A DNA stretch of 31,970 nucleotides from Bacteroidales bacterium UBA3808 (GTDB lineage Bacteria; Bacteroidota; Bacteroidia; Bacteroidales; Paludibacteraceae). The translations under genes were made by a program, and so were the position numbers. The notes beneath the pieces are model-generated. The model saw only the letters and a program-made list of their open reading frames with translations, had not been told where the DNA came from and made no database searches. This document shows, in pieces, positions 7,178 to 16,600 of this stretch (its first letter is position 1; each line of letters starts with the position of its first letter). The DNA lies in contig DFEG01000029.1 in the NCBI GenBank assembly GCA_002369075.1, forward strand, positions 1-31,970, read 5' to 3'.

Positions 7178-7693
7178 ATGAAAAGAACTGTTTTTTACAT
7201 AGTATTACTTGCCCTCTACGCCTGTGCGATGCAGAGGCCAACCACAAGCGAGGAATTCGCAAAAGACGTACAGAAGGACCTTCCTTTCAAGGTAAGCGAA
7301 CTGAAGGCAGTAAGCGGACACGACAACACCTATTCCTTCCACAGCGACGGATATATCGGTTTGCTGCCGGACTACGAGGTGGACAGCGAAGGAGCAAGTA
7401 TGATTTACCAGACTACTTTCGCGCCAACCCACCACACACAGCCGTCCAACGTCATTTGGCGGAACATCGTCATCAACCGCAAGGCAAAGCGTGTCCTCTG
7501 TATCGACCGTCTCGTCAAGGACAACAGGACGTTCGGCTATGTCTATGTGCTGCAATCGGAGACGGCGCGGTACAGCGACTCCGGCACGTTCCATTGGGAT
7601 GTGAGCAACCCCAAGCTGCTGCTCAACGTAAGCGACGCCATAGAAGGCATGAGCGAGTTCTCAGTAGTAACGCTGAACGCATTAACGAAATAA
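7178..7693 (+). CDS. Small putative lipoprotein of unknown function
   Basis: A 171-residue protein. The start at 7178 is chosen because the promoter lies at 7124-7154. The N-terminus MKRTVFYIVLLALYAC is a short hydrophobic signal ending in a lipobox-like LYAC with cysteine 16, so membrane anchoring is likely. The remainder is soluble and mixed alpha/beta in composition, with no motif I recognise. Its GC-richer codon use contrasts with the island to its left, so the composition boundary falls between 7000 and 7178. The CPBP protease gene begins 11 bases downstream and is probably co-transcribed. Confidence 0.7.
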   Translation: MKRTVFYIVLLALYACAMQRPTTSEEFAKDVQKDLPFKVSELKAVSGHDNTYSFHSDGYIGLLPDYEVDSEGASMIYQTTFAPTHHTQPSNVIWRNIVINRKAKRVLCIDRLVKDNRTFGYVYVLQSETARYSDSGTFHWDVSNPKLLLNVSDAIEGMSEFSVVTLNALTK

Positions 7694-7704
7694 AAGACAG
7701 AAAT

Positions 7705-8592
7705 ATGAACACTGCAACAAAGAAAGGATTGATATTTACAATTATTGCATACATTAGTGTATGGCTGTTAGTCGGCGTGTTCCGGTTGAGTGGCAAGACG
7801 ACAGATTCACCCGTAAGGGCATTAGTTACTTCAGCATGTATGTTCATGCCGCTTGTGGCTGCTGTCATTACCCAGATACTTCATCGCGAGCCAGTCTTGG
7901 GCGGCATCGGCATCAGTTGGAAAATCAACCGTTGGTGGTTTGTTGCTTGGATATTGCCCGTGGCTATGACGATAGGCATGATAGCAGTGTCATGTCTTAT
8001 GCCCGGCACACACTTCATGAAAGAAAGCCCGCTACTCATGGATGTTTTGAACAAAGCCAATTCGGTCTTGCCGGAGGGTAAGCAGTTATCATATTCCGTC
8101 CTCCTGATTTCGCAGATTGCCAATGGTTTTATTGCCGGTATTACCATCAATGCTTTGTTTGCTTTCGGCGAAGAAGCAGGCTGGCGGGGATACTTGCTCC
8201 GGCAGTTCTCAGGGAAAAACTTTCTGCTGACTGCTGTTATTATCGGTGCGTTATGGGGATTATGGCATGCTCCGCTCATCCTGATGGGGCACAATTTTCC
8301 TGCCCATCCGGTGACGGGAGTGTTTATGATGATTGTTTTCTGTATCTGCCTTGCTCCTATTGCGCAGTTCATACGCGTCAAATCCGGTTCCGTCATTGCC
8401 GCCGCAATCTTCCACGGCTCTTTCAATGCGTTTGCAACATTCGTGCCTGTATTCATTGACGGCACCAACGATTTATTAACCTCTCCTGCCGGTTTGGCAG
8501 GTATTATAGCATGTCTGCTTGCACTCGCCTGCCTGCATCTGACCGACCGCTCAGTGTTATCATCGACACTTGAAAATATGCCGCAACCATGA
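7705..8592 (+). CDS. CPBP-family intramembrane metalloprotease
   Basis: A 295-residue multi-pass membrane protein of the CAAX protease / bacteriocin-processing family. Its three motifs are intact: EEAGWRG at 156-162 (catalytic glutamates and arginine), GLWHAP at 185-190 with H188, and FHGSFNA at 236-242 with H237. About eight hydrophobic segments are visible. The ATG at 7705 follows the lipoprotein stop closely and begins a clean first membrane segment. A much longer open frame runs in from upstream but only as a shadow of the lipoprotein gene. The stop overlaps the next start by 4 bases (ATGA), so the two are translationally coupled. The substrate is unknown; relatives act in bacteriocin self-immunity or prenyl-protein processing. 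Confidence 0.9.
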   Translation: MNTATKKGLIFTIIAYISVWLLVGVFRLSGKTTDSPVRALVTSACMFMPLVAAVITQILHREPVLGGIGISWKINRWWFVAWILPVAMTIGMIAVSCLMPGTHFMKESPLLMDVLNKANSVLPEGKQLSYSVLLISQIANGFIAGITINALFAFGEEAGWRGYLLRQFSGKNFLLTAVIIGALWGLWHAPLILMGHNFPAHPVTGVFMMIVFCICLAPIAQFIRVKSGSVIAAAIFHGSFNAFATFVPVFIDGTNDLLTSPAGLAGIIACLLALACLHLTDRSVLSSTLENMPQP

Positions 8593-8948
8593 ACATCGAA
8601 GATTACAGAGACTACTGCCTCTCGCTGGGCGCAGATGTAGAGGAGAAACTGCCGTTTACGGCGTTCAGGTATGCGGCGGATGTGTTAGTGTTCTATGTCT
8701 GCGGACACATGTTCGCGTTTCTGGATATTGACCATTACGGCATCGTGACGCTCAAATGCCAGCCCGAGCGGATAGACGAACTGAAAGCGCAATACGACTG
8801 CATCGGCAAACCGTTCAATCTGCCGTCCAAATACTGGATAGGCGTGGACGCCAACGCCGCCGAAGAGGACTTGCTCAAAGACCTCACCCGCAACTCCTAC
8901 GAGCTCGTCAAAGCCAAGTATACAAAGAAAAAACAAATCAATAGATGA
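8589..8948 (+). CDS. MmcQ/YjbR-family protein
   Basis: A 119-residue protein starting MNIEDYRDYCLSLGADVEEKLPF, with a FYVCGHMFAFLDID strand region, LKCQPER at about 56-62, and a C-terminal SKYWIGVD followed by a helix. This is the MmcQ/YjbR fold, a small CyaY-like or DNA-binding-like domain without a firmly known role. It overlaps the CPBP gene by 4 bases and the next gene by 4 bases, forming a coupled trio. A broken paralogue lies at 10333-10453. Confidence 0.88.
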   Translation: MNIEDYRDYCLSLGADVEEKLPFTAFRYAADVLVFYVCGHMFAFLDIDHYGIVTLKCQPERIDELKAQYDCIGKPFNLPSKYWIGVDANAAEEDLLKDLTRNSYELVKAKYTKKKQINR

Positions 8949-9844
8949 TGCAAAGAAACCCAAATAAAAAGCCCTCCAAGATCGCCCTCTGGTGGCAGAG
9001 ACTGCGCCGCAAGGCGCAACAGGCGCGTACCTATACCCACGACCAATACGAGGAACTGCACCGTAAGCAGAAGAACTACGATGCGGACGCTTCCGAAGAG
9101 CAGGAAAACGCACAGCAGCCCGAGCGAATAACCATGCTGTCTGTCGTCCGTATTCTGCTTGCCGAATTCGGAGAGAAAGAGTACTGGCGCACGCTATGGC
9201 ATCTTGTCTGGAGGCAAGGTTATGTCATCGCAGATTTCCTCAACGGCAAGCGCAGGAAATTCCTGCGCCCTTTCCAGTTGCTCATCGGCACTACCTTGTT
9301 GTTAGGTATCGCCCTTTATATCGTGCCGGCGGAAATAAAATCGGAAGTTTCGTATGAGGAATTCATGAGTCAGAAGTTAGCGGAAGTGAAATACACACAG
9401 GATACATCCCCTGAAGATATTGAAGTCATTAACAAAGTCGCGCATAAAGTGGCGCATTTTCTGGATGCATACGATGAATGGCTTGACAAACATATGGCAG
9501 CAGGTTTGCTCATCAAATCCATTATGAACATCTTCCTAACGTGGTTGCTTTTCCGCAAGTCTCCGCGCATCGGAAGCCCGTTTATTCATGACGGCAAAGA
9601 AAAAAAAGCCAACTACAATTTTCCGGAGATCCTGACTGCATGGCTTTTTATTCTTGCCCAGTTACAGATGCTCAATGTGGTGTGGGTGTTAGTAAGCGGA
9701 TGGTTTGTACCATACATTAATTTCAGACCGTTCGCTTATTCCGGTTTACTTGTCAACATCATCGTCTTTATCGACTTCCAGCAGTTGTTCGGCCGCAAAT
9801 GGTATAGCACCCTCTGGCGCACCTTGCTCTGCGTAATTTGGTAA
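8945..9844 (+). CDS. DUF3667-like membrane protein
   Basis: A 299-residue protein. The basic, charged N-terminal 60 residues are cytoplasmic in character. An RQGYVIADFLNGKRRKFLRPF segment (split by one residue from what precedes it) matches the conserved core of DUF3667 membrane proteins of Bacteroidota. Hydrophobic segments follow, around 111-127, 190-203, 230-252 and near the C-terminus. Two adjacent ATG codons at 8945 and 8948 could both serve; the first overlaps the preceding stop. No enzymatic motif is visible, and the function of the family is not known to me. Confidence 0.7.
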   Translation: MMQRNPNKKPSKIALWWQRLRRKAQQARTYTHDQYEELHRKQKNYDADASEEQENAQQPERITMLSVVRILLAEFGEKEYWRTLWHLVWRQGYVIADFLNGKRRKFLRPFQLLIGTTLLLGIALYIVPAEIKSEVSYEEFMSQKLAEVKYTQDTSPEDIEVINKVAHKVAHFLDAYDEWLDKHMAAGLLIKSIMNIFLTWLLFRKSPRIGSPFIHDGKEKKANYNFPEILTAWLFILAQLQMLNVVWVLVSGWFVPYINFRPFAYSGLLVNIIVFIDFQQLFGRKWYSTLWRTLLCVIW

Positions 9845-9914
9845 CAAACTGTCGTTCGATACCCTGAACACTTTGACAAAATGAATATTAATATACCATA
9901 AAACAACCTACAAT

Positions 9915-10307
9915 ATGAAAACCAAACTGAACAAAGTGCATCACATTGCCGTCATATGTTCCGACTACGAGCAGAGCAAACGCTTTTATACCGAAGTGCT
10001 TGGTATGACCATATTGGCAGAGCATTACCGTGAGGCGAGACAGTCATGGAAAGCCGATTTGTCGTTGAATGGTAGTTATGTCATTGAGTTGTTTTCCTTT
10101 CCTTCACCACCACCGCGTCCCTCATATCCGGAAGCGGCAGGCTTGCGGCACTTGGCATTTGAGGTGAATGATATAGAAGCTGCAGCGTGTGAACTGACGG
10201 AAAAAGGCATTGCGCATGAGTCCGTCCGCACGGACGAGTACACGAACAAGCGTTTCCTCTTTTTCTCCGATCCGGACGGTCTGCCTATCGAACTATATGA
10301 GATATAA
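9915..10307 (+). CDS. VOC-family (glyoxalase/bleomycin-resistance fold) protein
   Basis: A 130-residue single-domain protein with the paired beta-alpha-beta-beta-beta layout. HHIAVICSDYEQSKRFY at 9-25 contains the first metal-ligand histidine. SYVIELF near 53-59 gives a glutamate, GLRHLAFEV near 76-84 a histidine, and DPDGLPIELYEI at the C-terminus the last glutamate. This resembles the YaeR/GloA2-type subgroup. A metal-dependent lyase or isomerase role is likely, but the substrate cannot be read from sequence. It stands 70 bases after the previous gene. Confidence 0.88.
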   Translation: MKTKLNKVHHIAVICSDYEQSKRFYTEVLGMTILAEHYREARQSWKADLSLNGSYVIELFSFPSPPPRPSYPEAAGLRHLAFEVNDIEAAACELTEKGIAHESVRTDEYTNKRFLFFSDPDGLPIELYEI

Positions 10308-10332
10308 TAGAGATATCAAATAACGGTTAACC

Positions 10333-10453
10333 ATGAACATCGAAGATTACAGAGATTACTGCCTCTCGCTGGGTCGCCCCGGACACCTTGCTCCGTGACC
10401 TCACACGCAACTCCTACGAGATTGTCAAAGCCAAATATATCAAGAAGAAATGA
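10333..10453 (+). pseudogene. MmcQ/YjbR remnant with internal deletion
   Basis: The first 41 bases (10333-10373) match the start of the intact MmcQ gene (8589-8629) with one mismatch, coding MNIEDYRDYCLSLG. The frame then stops at a TGA after 21 codons. In another phase, bases from about 10391 encode LLRDLTRNSYEIVKAKYIKKK, matching the MmcQ C-terminus, and end at TGA 10451-10453. The middle, about 80 codons, has been lost. The residual stop overlaps the ATG of the acetyltransferase gene, so the remnant may still serve as a leader for it. Confidence 0.9.
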
Positions 10454-11001
10454 CCGAATACGAAAAAATGCTTCATAACCTGCCGTATGACTATACGGAC
10501 AAGGAGGTTCAGGCGAATATTCTGCGGGCGTATCATGCCATGCGGGACCTCAACCGGTGCGGTGCATGGGATATGGACGAACTGCACCGCTGCATCCACG
10601 CACTCATCCCCGATGCGCACCCTTCTGTGATCATATGCCCGCCTTTCCATTGCGACCACGGCAACCGCATCTCCATTGGCGAAGGTTCGTTGGTCAATTT
10701 CAACGGCGTGTTCCTGGACGGCGGCGGTATCACCATCGGCGCCCACACCCTCATCGGACCGAACTGCCAGCTGCTGACGCCGGACCATCCGCATGACTAC
10801 TTGGCTCGCCGCCAAACTATCGAGACCGGCAAGCCGATCTGTATCGGCGATGACTGCTGGCTCGGCGGCGGAGTGATCGTCTGTCCGGGCGTGACTATCG
10901 GCAACCGCGTCATCGTCGGAGCCGGTTCGGTCGTCACCCACGACATCCCCGATGATGTAGTAGTCGCCGGCAACCCTGCACGAATAATCAAACATAACTA
11001 A
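10450..11001 (+). CDS. Sugar O-acetyltransferase (maltose/galactoside acetyltransferase type)
   Basis: A 183-residue hexapeptide-repeat protein. The N-terminal helical cap MTEYEKMLHNLPYDYTDKE is the maltose-acetyltransferase motif. PPFHCDHGNRISIGEG at about 64-79, FNGVFLDGGGITIG and TPDHPHDYLARR at 110-121 carry the usual active-site residues, including the histidine of PDHPHD. A left-handed beta-helix follows, ending VVVAGNPARIIK. It would transfer an acetyl group from acetyl-CoA to a sugar hydroxyl in the cytoplasm. The ATG overlaps the TGA of the MmcQ remnant. The OhrR-like gene follows after 15 bases. Confidence 0.93.
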   Translation: MTEYEKMLHNLPYDYTDKEVQANILRAYHAMRDLNRCGAWDMDELHRCIHALIPDAHPSVIICPPFHCDHGNRISIGEGSLVNFNGVFLDGGGITIGAHTLIGPNCQLLTPDHPHDYLARRQTIETGKPICIGDDCWLGGGVIVCPGVTIGNRVIVGAGSVVTHDIPDDVVVAGNPARIIKHN

Positions 11002-11016
11002 ATCATAAATAACTTT

Positions 11017-11466
11017 ATGTACGACCAACTGAAACTGGACAACCAGCTCTGTTTCCGCCTCTACACGGCGGCACGGCTGACCATGCAAGCCTACTGGCCC
11101 TATTTCGAGCTGTTGGGTATCACCTATCCGCAATACCTCGTGCTGCTGGTGCTCTGGGAAAAAGACCAACAGCCGGTGAACGACATCGCCAAACGTCTGT
11201 ATCTGGAGACCAATACCATGACCCCGCTGCTGCAACGGATGGAGAAAGCGGGTCTGGTGAAACGTGTCAAAGGCGAGAAAGACACGAGGCAGCGGATAGT
11301 CTGCCTGACGGACAAAGGCAAAGCCATGGAGGAACACGCCAAAGTTATCCCCGATTGCCTCAGTTCGCAGATCTGCGAGCGGGGCGTGGATGTCGCTAAT
11401 GTATCCGACATAATACCGGTGTTGGACGAATTGATAGAAGGGTTGCATAAAAACGCAATAAAATAA
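11017..11466 (+). CDS. MarR-family regulator, OhrR-like
   Basis: A 149-residue winged-helix repressor. LDNQLCFRLYTAAR at 7-20 matches the N-terminal helix of OhrR, with C12 in the place of the peroxide-sensing cysteine. PQYLVLLVLWEKD, then DIAKRLYLETNTMTPLLQRM (recognition helix) and LVKRVKGEKDTRQRIV (wing) complete the DNA-binding domain. OhrR relatives sense organic hydroperoxides and control a thiol peroxidase, ohr; no ohr gene is seen here. Its target might be the neighbouring genes or itself. Spacing is 15 bases from the acetyltransferase and 6 bases to the next gene, so co-transcription is likely. Confidence 0.9.
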   Translation: MYDQLKLDNQLCFRLYTAARLTMQAYWPYFELLGITYPQYLVLLVLWEKDQQPVNDIAKRLYLETNTMTPLLQRMEKAGLVKRVKGEKDTRQRIVCLTDKGKAMEEHAKVIPDCLSSQICERGVDVANVSDIIPVLDELIEGLHKNAIK

Positions 11467-11472
11467 CGACCT

Positions 11473-13173
11473 ATGACTAATACAATCTCTTTCGCACGGA
11501 GGAGCAAAACACTTTTAATCCTTTTAATGCTCCTCGCCGGCGTTATTTCCGGCATGGCATCCTGCAGGGAGCCGGAACCGATAGACACTTTGTTACTGCG
11601 CTTTGACCGCAAGCCGGGGCTGGGCACCGCCCGGGACTTTTTCGCTTACATGGACCGGGAGGAGTTCATGGACGAACCGGTTGTTTTCACCTCTGCCACT
11701 CCGCTGGACACCATGAAAGCGCTCGTCTGGTACTGGGCGGGCGAATGGTATTATGCCGAGCAGGACTACCCCCTGGCGGAAAAGAACCTGCTGCGTGCCT
11801 TGGAGCTCATGGAGTATGCAGACGAGAAGTCTATCTCGGACAACCTGGCGATGTTGGGGCTCACTTACATGCGGCAATCCAAATATGAAGAGGCGCTGCG
11901 GTATATGTACCGTTGCTACCGGTTGGACAGCGAGAGCGGAGACCCGGACCGCATCAGTTCGTCGCTGAACATGATTGCCGGAACCCTCCTCGCTGCAGGC
12001 AATCCCGAGGAGGCGGAAGGCTACATTCTTCGTGCTATCACATTCGCAAAATCTGCGAATACCCCTCCCTCGCGTTCGGCGGTCATCTACGGGATGGCAA
12101 GCGAGATTGAGAACCGGCTGGACCATAAAGAGCAGGCGCTGCTCTATGCTGACAGTGCTTGTATGGTGGAGGCGACCACCGGCAACCGGTACAAGATGGC
12201 GGTCCGCCAGACGCAGAAAGCCTCTATCCTCGTCAGCATGGGACGCTTCAGCGAGGCGGAGGTTATCTTAGCGCAGGAGGTGCCCTATTTCCGCGAGGCG
12301 GGAGACCAACTGTCACTCGCGATTGCCCTCAACAAACGCGGACAGGCGGCAAGCGGCATGGGACACCGCGACGAAGCGGTGGAGTACCTCAGCGAAGCGA
12401 TCGACATCTGCCAGCGCATCGGTAATCCTTATAATGAGGCGTACGCGCAACGCGCGATATACGAGATCCTGTATAAATCCAACCCCGAGGCGGCGAGAGT
12501 ACATCTGGAGCGTTACCATCAGCTCAAGGACTCCCTCTACTCGCACGCCACGGCAGAGCAGCTGGCGCGGTTCAACGCCGAGTTCGGGCGCGACGAACTG
12601 GAGAAAGAGAAAGAGCAACTGACCCGCCGCAACCACCGGCTGGTCGGAATCGGTATGATTGCCGGAGGAGCAATACTGATCTGTATTGTGGTAGCCATTG
12701 TATGGTTCCGCAAGCGTCAGAACAAAATCAACAAACTGATGAGCAGTATGATGACAGCGCTGAACGAGGCGCACAACTCTTCCGAACCGGTGCAAGAGCC
12801 TGCGCCGGCTGAAGAGCCCGAGGAGTACCTGACGAAGGAGGACAAGCAGTTCCTTCAGAAACTGATTTACACGGTGACGGAAATGATGAATCACCAGACA
12901 GTGACGGTGACCCAGATAGCGGACAAGATGTGCATGTCGCCAAAGACCCTCAACCGCAGGCTGCAATACCTCACCGGCGAAGGAGCCAAACGATATATCA
13001 TGCGCATCCAGCTCGAGCAGGCACAGATCATGCTCCTCCGGAACCCGGACATGCCGGTCGTGGAGATAGGCAACCGATGCGGATTTGAGGACCACAGCTC
13101 CTTCACACGGAACTTCACCCAGAATGTCGGGATGTCTCCTTCCGACTTCCGTCTGTCCCGCGGGAAGGGGTAA
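11473..13173 (+). CDS. TPR-transmembrane-AraC regulator
   Basis: A 566-residue membrane regulator. A hydrophobic N-terminus (residues 13-30) ends at cysteine 31 in a MASC sequence, suggesting a signal peptide or lipobox. Residues 85-350 form a helical array of tetratricopeptide-type repeats that would lie in the periplasm. One membrane segment spans about 391-412, followed by a charged stretch and a Pro/Glu-rich linker (433-450). The C-terminus (about 468-562) is an AraC-type double helix-turn-helix with QIADKMCMSPKTLNRRLQYL and the signature PVVEIGNRCGFEDHSSFTRN. This one-protein sensor layout is characteristic of Bacteroidota. The sensed signal is unknown. Confidence 0.9.
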   Translation: MTNTISFARRSKTLLILLMLLAGVISGMASCREPEPIDTLLLRFDRKPGLGTARDFFAYMDREEFMDEPVVFTSATPLDTMKALVWYWAGEWYYAEQDYPLAEKNLLRALELMEYADEKSISDNLAMLGLTYMRQSKYEEALRYMYRCYRLDSESGDPDRISSSLNMIAGTLLAAGNPEEAEGYILRAITFAKSANTPPSRSAVIYGMASEIENRLDHKEQALLYADSACMVEATTGNRYKMAVRQTQKASILVSMGRFSEAEVILAQEVPYFREAGDQLSLAIALNKRGQAASGMGHRDEAVEYLSEAIDICQRIGNPYNEAYAQRAIYEILYKSNPEAARVHLERYHQLKDSLYSHATAEQLARFNAEFGRDELEKEKEQLTRRNHRLVGIGMIAGGAILICIVVAIVWFRKRQNKINKLMSSMMTALNEAHNSSEPVQEPAPAEEPEEYLTKEDKQFLQKLIYTVTEMMNHQTVTVTQIADKMCMSPKTLNRRLQYLTGEGAKRYIMRIQLEQAQIMLLRNPDMPVVEIGNRCGFEDHSSFTRNFTQNVGMSPSDFRLSRGKG

Positions 13174-13335
13174 ATTTAGGTTTTTTCCCATAAAAATGCA
13201 ACAAGATTTATAGCAAAATGATACTTTGTCCATTTTTGTAAAGCTTCTGTCTGCTTTTACAAAAACGGTTTCACTAAATTTCACTACCTTTGCACTCGAT
13301 TAGTTTCGGGTGCATTTTTATGCTGCCCGCCGGGC
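13174..13335 (+). other. Intergenic region with a weak promoter
   Basis: AT-rich leader between the TPR-AraC gene and the small ORF. TACCTTTG at 13285-13292 is a good -7 element, but the -33 position holds only weak TTTA-like sequence. A short perfect palindrome, GCCCG-C-CGGGC at 13325-13335, ends immediately before the ATG of the small ORF and could affect its translation. Confidence 0.5.
13285..13292 (+). promoter_or_regulatory. -7 element TACCTTTG upstream of the small ORF
   Basis: TACCTTTGC is the exact -7 form seen at other promoters here. No TTTG lies at the right distance, so activation by a regulator is possible. Transcription would begin near 13299, upstream of both the 43-residue ORF and the large secreted protein. 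Confidence 0.5.
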
Positions 13336-13467
13336 ATGAAGGAAAAGAAAAATAACAAACAATCGCAGGAATCTTCTTCTGTTTCGCAGCATCGACATGA
13401 TGCGGCGAAAGATTATACAAGGGAGCTGATTGAGGAGATACTCTCTGCCGACGATGCCCCTAAATAA
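13336..13467 (+). CDS. Small hypothetical protein (43 residues)
   Basis: A short ORF, ATG 13336 to TAA 13465-13467, not overlapped by a better gene. The product begins MKEKKNNKQSQESSSVSQ, is very polar, and ends in an acidic helix (TRELIEEILSADDAPK). It has no signal peptide. It lies just downstream of the -7 element at 13285 and 145 bases before the large secreted protein gene. It could be a genuine small protein or an upstream leader ORF. I recognise no family. Confidence 0.4.
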   Translation: MKEKKNNKQSQESSSVSQHRHDAAKDYTRELIEEILSADDAPK

Positions 13468-13612
13468 AATGAACGCACGCGCGTGCATACCCGATACTTT
13501 CAATCCCGACAGTCAACCGACGGTGAGCCGACAGTCAAAGCTAACGTATAAGCAACGGCAGACGCCCGCCACCCCCCAAAAATGGACAATAACACTTTAT
13601 ATAACTAACGTT

Positions 13613-16600
13613 ATGAAAAAATTATTTACTTTACTATTTGCCCTCCTGACACTCTCCGTCAGCTCTTGGGCAACGCAAATCACGTGGAATCAGGCCGACG
13701 TACAAAGTGTCGGTATTTCTCAGTGGCATGGAAATGGCGAGCCAATGTCCACGACGATCAACGGCATTACAGTCACAGCCACCGCTCCCGGAAGTGAGGA
13801 TTATAGTGGTTTCTATTATGACACTTATAGTGATGACCATTATTCCTATATCTCGCTTGATAATAGCGGTACGATGACTTTTGCTACTTCTTTGGGAGTG
13901 CTGTCAAGTATTGTAATCCACCTGGATGCAGAAAAAGGATCTGCATATGGATTTGGTGAAGGGTGGAGCGAAAATACTACATCACATACTTTATCATGGA
14001 CAGGTAATGCCGCTTCTGTGGTTTTAGGTAACGATGGAGGACAATATGGAGCCTCTATTCACCACATTACGTCTATCGACTTTACCGTTGTTTCTGTGCC
14101 TGCTTCTACTTCTTGGGAGCAGGCAGACCTTGCAAGTATCAGTATCTCCCAGTATCATGGACAAGGCGAGCCAATGTCCCAGACGATTAATGGCATTACA
14201 GCCACAGCCACCGCTCTCGGAAGTGAAGATAATAGCGACTTCTATTATGATAGTAATGCCAATAATGGCAATATCTATCTTGAAGTTGACGGAACGTTCA
14301 CATTCTCCTCTCCTTTTGGCAACTTGGCAAGCATTATCATTCACACCACCAATGAATATGGTATATATACAAATGGCTGGAGTTGGGACGAAACAGAACA
14401 TACATTGTCATGGACAGGAAATGCTGCTTCTGTTGTTCTGGCTGCTTCTGTAAGCGATATAACATCCATTGACTTTACTTTTGTAACAGAAGAGCCGGAT
14501 CCTGATGTACCGACCCATTTGGTTTCTACGGTTACATGGAATACAGATGACCTCGCAACGGTCAATGTCCCTACGAACGAATTTCGAACGATTAAAACAA
14601 TCAGAGTAACGAATAGTTGCCCGGATCAGTACAACGATTATTGTTATTTCTTATATCAAGATGATCCCTATAACTACTGCGGTTTCTCCATGTATAATGG
14701 CGGGTCGCTCATTTTTACTCCTGAATCAGGTAGATTAACGAGCATTGTCATTAACTGGAATTATGAAGGTCTCGATCCGGATCTTGTGCCGGGATCTGGA
14801 TGGAGCTTTACGAATAGCCAACTCACATGGACAAGTGATGATGAAGATGGTGCAGAGTCCGTAGTGTTGAAGTCGAATAGTTCTAAGAATCTCACTTCCG
14901 GACCGATTTATTCCATCGTGTTTACTCTTGCGGCAGATCCGGATGCTGAAGCGGATGTTAAGTGGGATCAATCAGAACTTGAATATGAACCTCTGTCCCT
15001 GTTAGCGTATGATGGAACGGGTTCGGGACTAAATCAGACGATTGATGGCATCACAGCCACTGCTACAGCTTCGGCGGACGGTGATTATTGTAATTTCCTC
15101 TATGATAGTCAAAATGACAAAGTTACTATGACCGTCAGCGGAAATGGAACACTTACTTTTGCTCCTGAAACGGGTAGATTGACGCGTATTGTTATCGCCG
15201 GTATAGTTGACTTGGACAATACGAATCTCCCGGATGAGTCCGGTTGGACTTCTACTGCCAACAAACTTATTTGGTCAGGTGACGCTTCTTTCTCTGTTGA
15301 TTTAGCGAATGCATCCGTTGATCACATCACTTACGTTGCATTTACAATAGATGATTCCGATCCAAGCGACACAAGAGAGGTTCCTGAACTGAAATTCTTA
15401 AATGGAAGCGATGAACTGACAGAGGCAACCATCGTAAAAGATAAGTATGGTGAGTTGTTTAAACCGGGAACTTATTATTATCCAAGTACCGAATATTTTC
15501 TCTATGTGAATAATGGGGTCAAGTATTTTCAAGGTCAACCTTTTATAGATTGGGCTACTCCAACTGAAAAAGGTCTTACGATGACGTACTCCGTATCTAA
15601 TAATGATGTTATTACCCTTACCAAAACATCAGGTAATAGTTTCGAATTTACTGTGAACGGTATTGGAGACGCAGTCGTTACTGCTCATACAGATGGAAAT
15701 GAGGATTACAAACCTGCAAGTATAACGTTTACCATCCATGTGGTATTCGGTAAAGCCGCAACGAAAGAATGTGTACTGGCCTTTACCTCAGGTCCTAATG
15801 CCGGTCAATTAGTGCCGGAAGACTATAAATTTGAACTGGAAACCGGTCAAGAGATGCCATGGATGGAATTACGTGAGAAGAGCGACCCGACGGTCGGCTA
15901 TGCTCCGAGTTTCTCTATCTGGGGTTCGCGTAAACATTATGTAGCCAGCATCCAGGCAGAGACGAAACTTCGCGCACTGACCGCAGGTGATGATGTCTTT
16001 AGAGTGCGGTATGCACGCTATCAAGATGGCGACATGAATGGAGAATACAAAGAAATCGAGATCCCTGTTCACATCAAGCCGACTGCAATTGCTTTGACTA
16101 CTTCTGTGGACTTTACTTCTGACCCATCGACAAATAGCTCGATTGCTAACAATGCCGGGTATGATGCTGGTAGCCAAGAAGTACAGATTGGACAAGTAAT
16201 ATCTGACGCAATGGTTCAAGCAGCATTGGATTGCTATGCCTTCGGCCACCCAGGATGGAATGAAAACCTTCAAAACACCATTAGTTTCGAACTTCCGCAA
16301 GGAACGGGAAGTCTCAAAGTTAACGGTTCTGTACAAGAGGGCTGCGTACTCAAAGTACGGATTAGAAGCGAAGCGGATGCTCACAGTTTCACCCCTGCTC
16401 AGGTGGCTGCCGGAGAGGCGGTTGTTGAATACGATGTCCCCAATCAGACCGCTGTAGTAATCTACATAAGTAATGTAGGTGGTTCTAGTTCTGCTCCTAA
16501 ACGTGCTCCGGCTGCGAAGAAAGATGCTCCGTTAGCGGCTCTGAGTGGTATTGATATGTCACCCGTCTATGCTATTACGTCAAAACCTGACCCCGACAAT

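Noticed and set aside
10414..11448. Long minus-strand frame opposite the acetyltransferase and MarR genes
   Set aside because: A shadow frame of GC-rich genes; the plus-strand products match known families with intact motifs.
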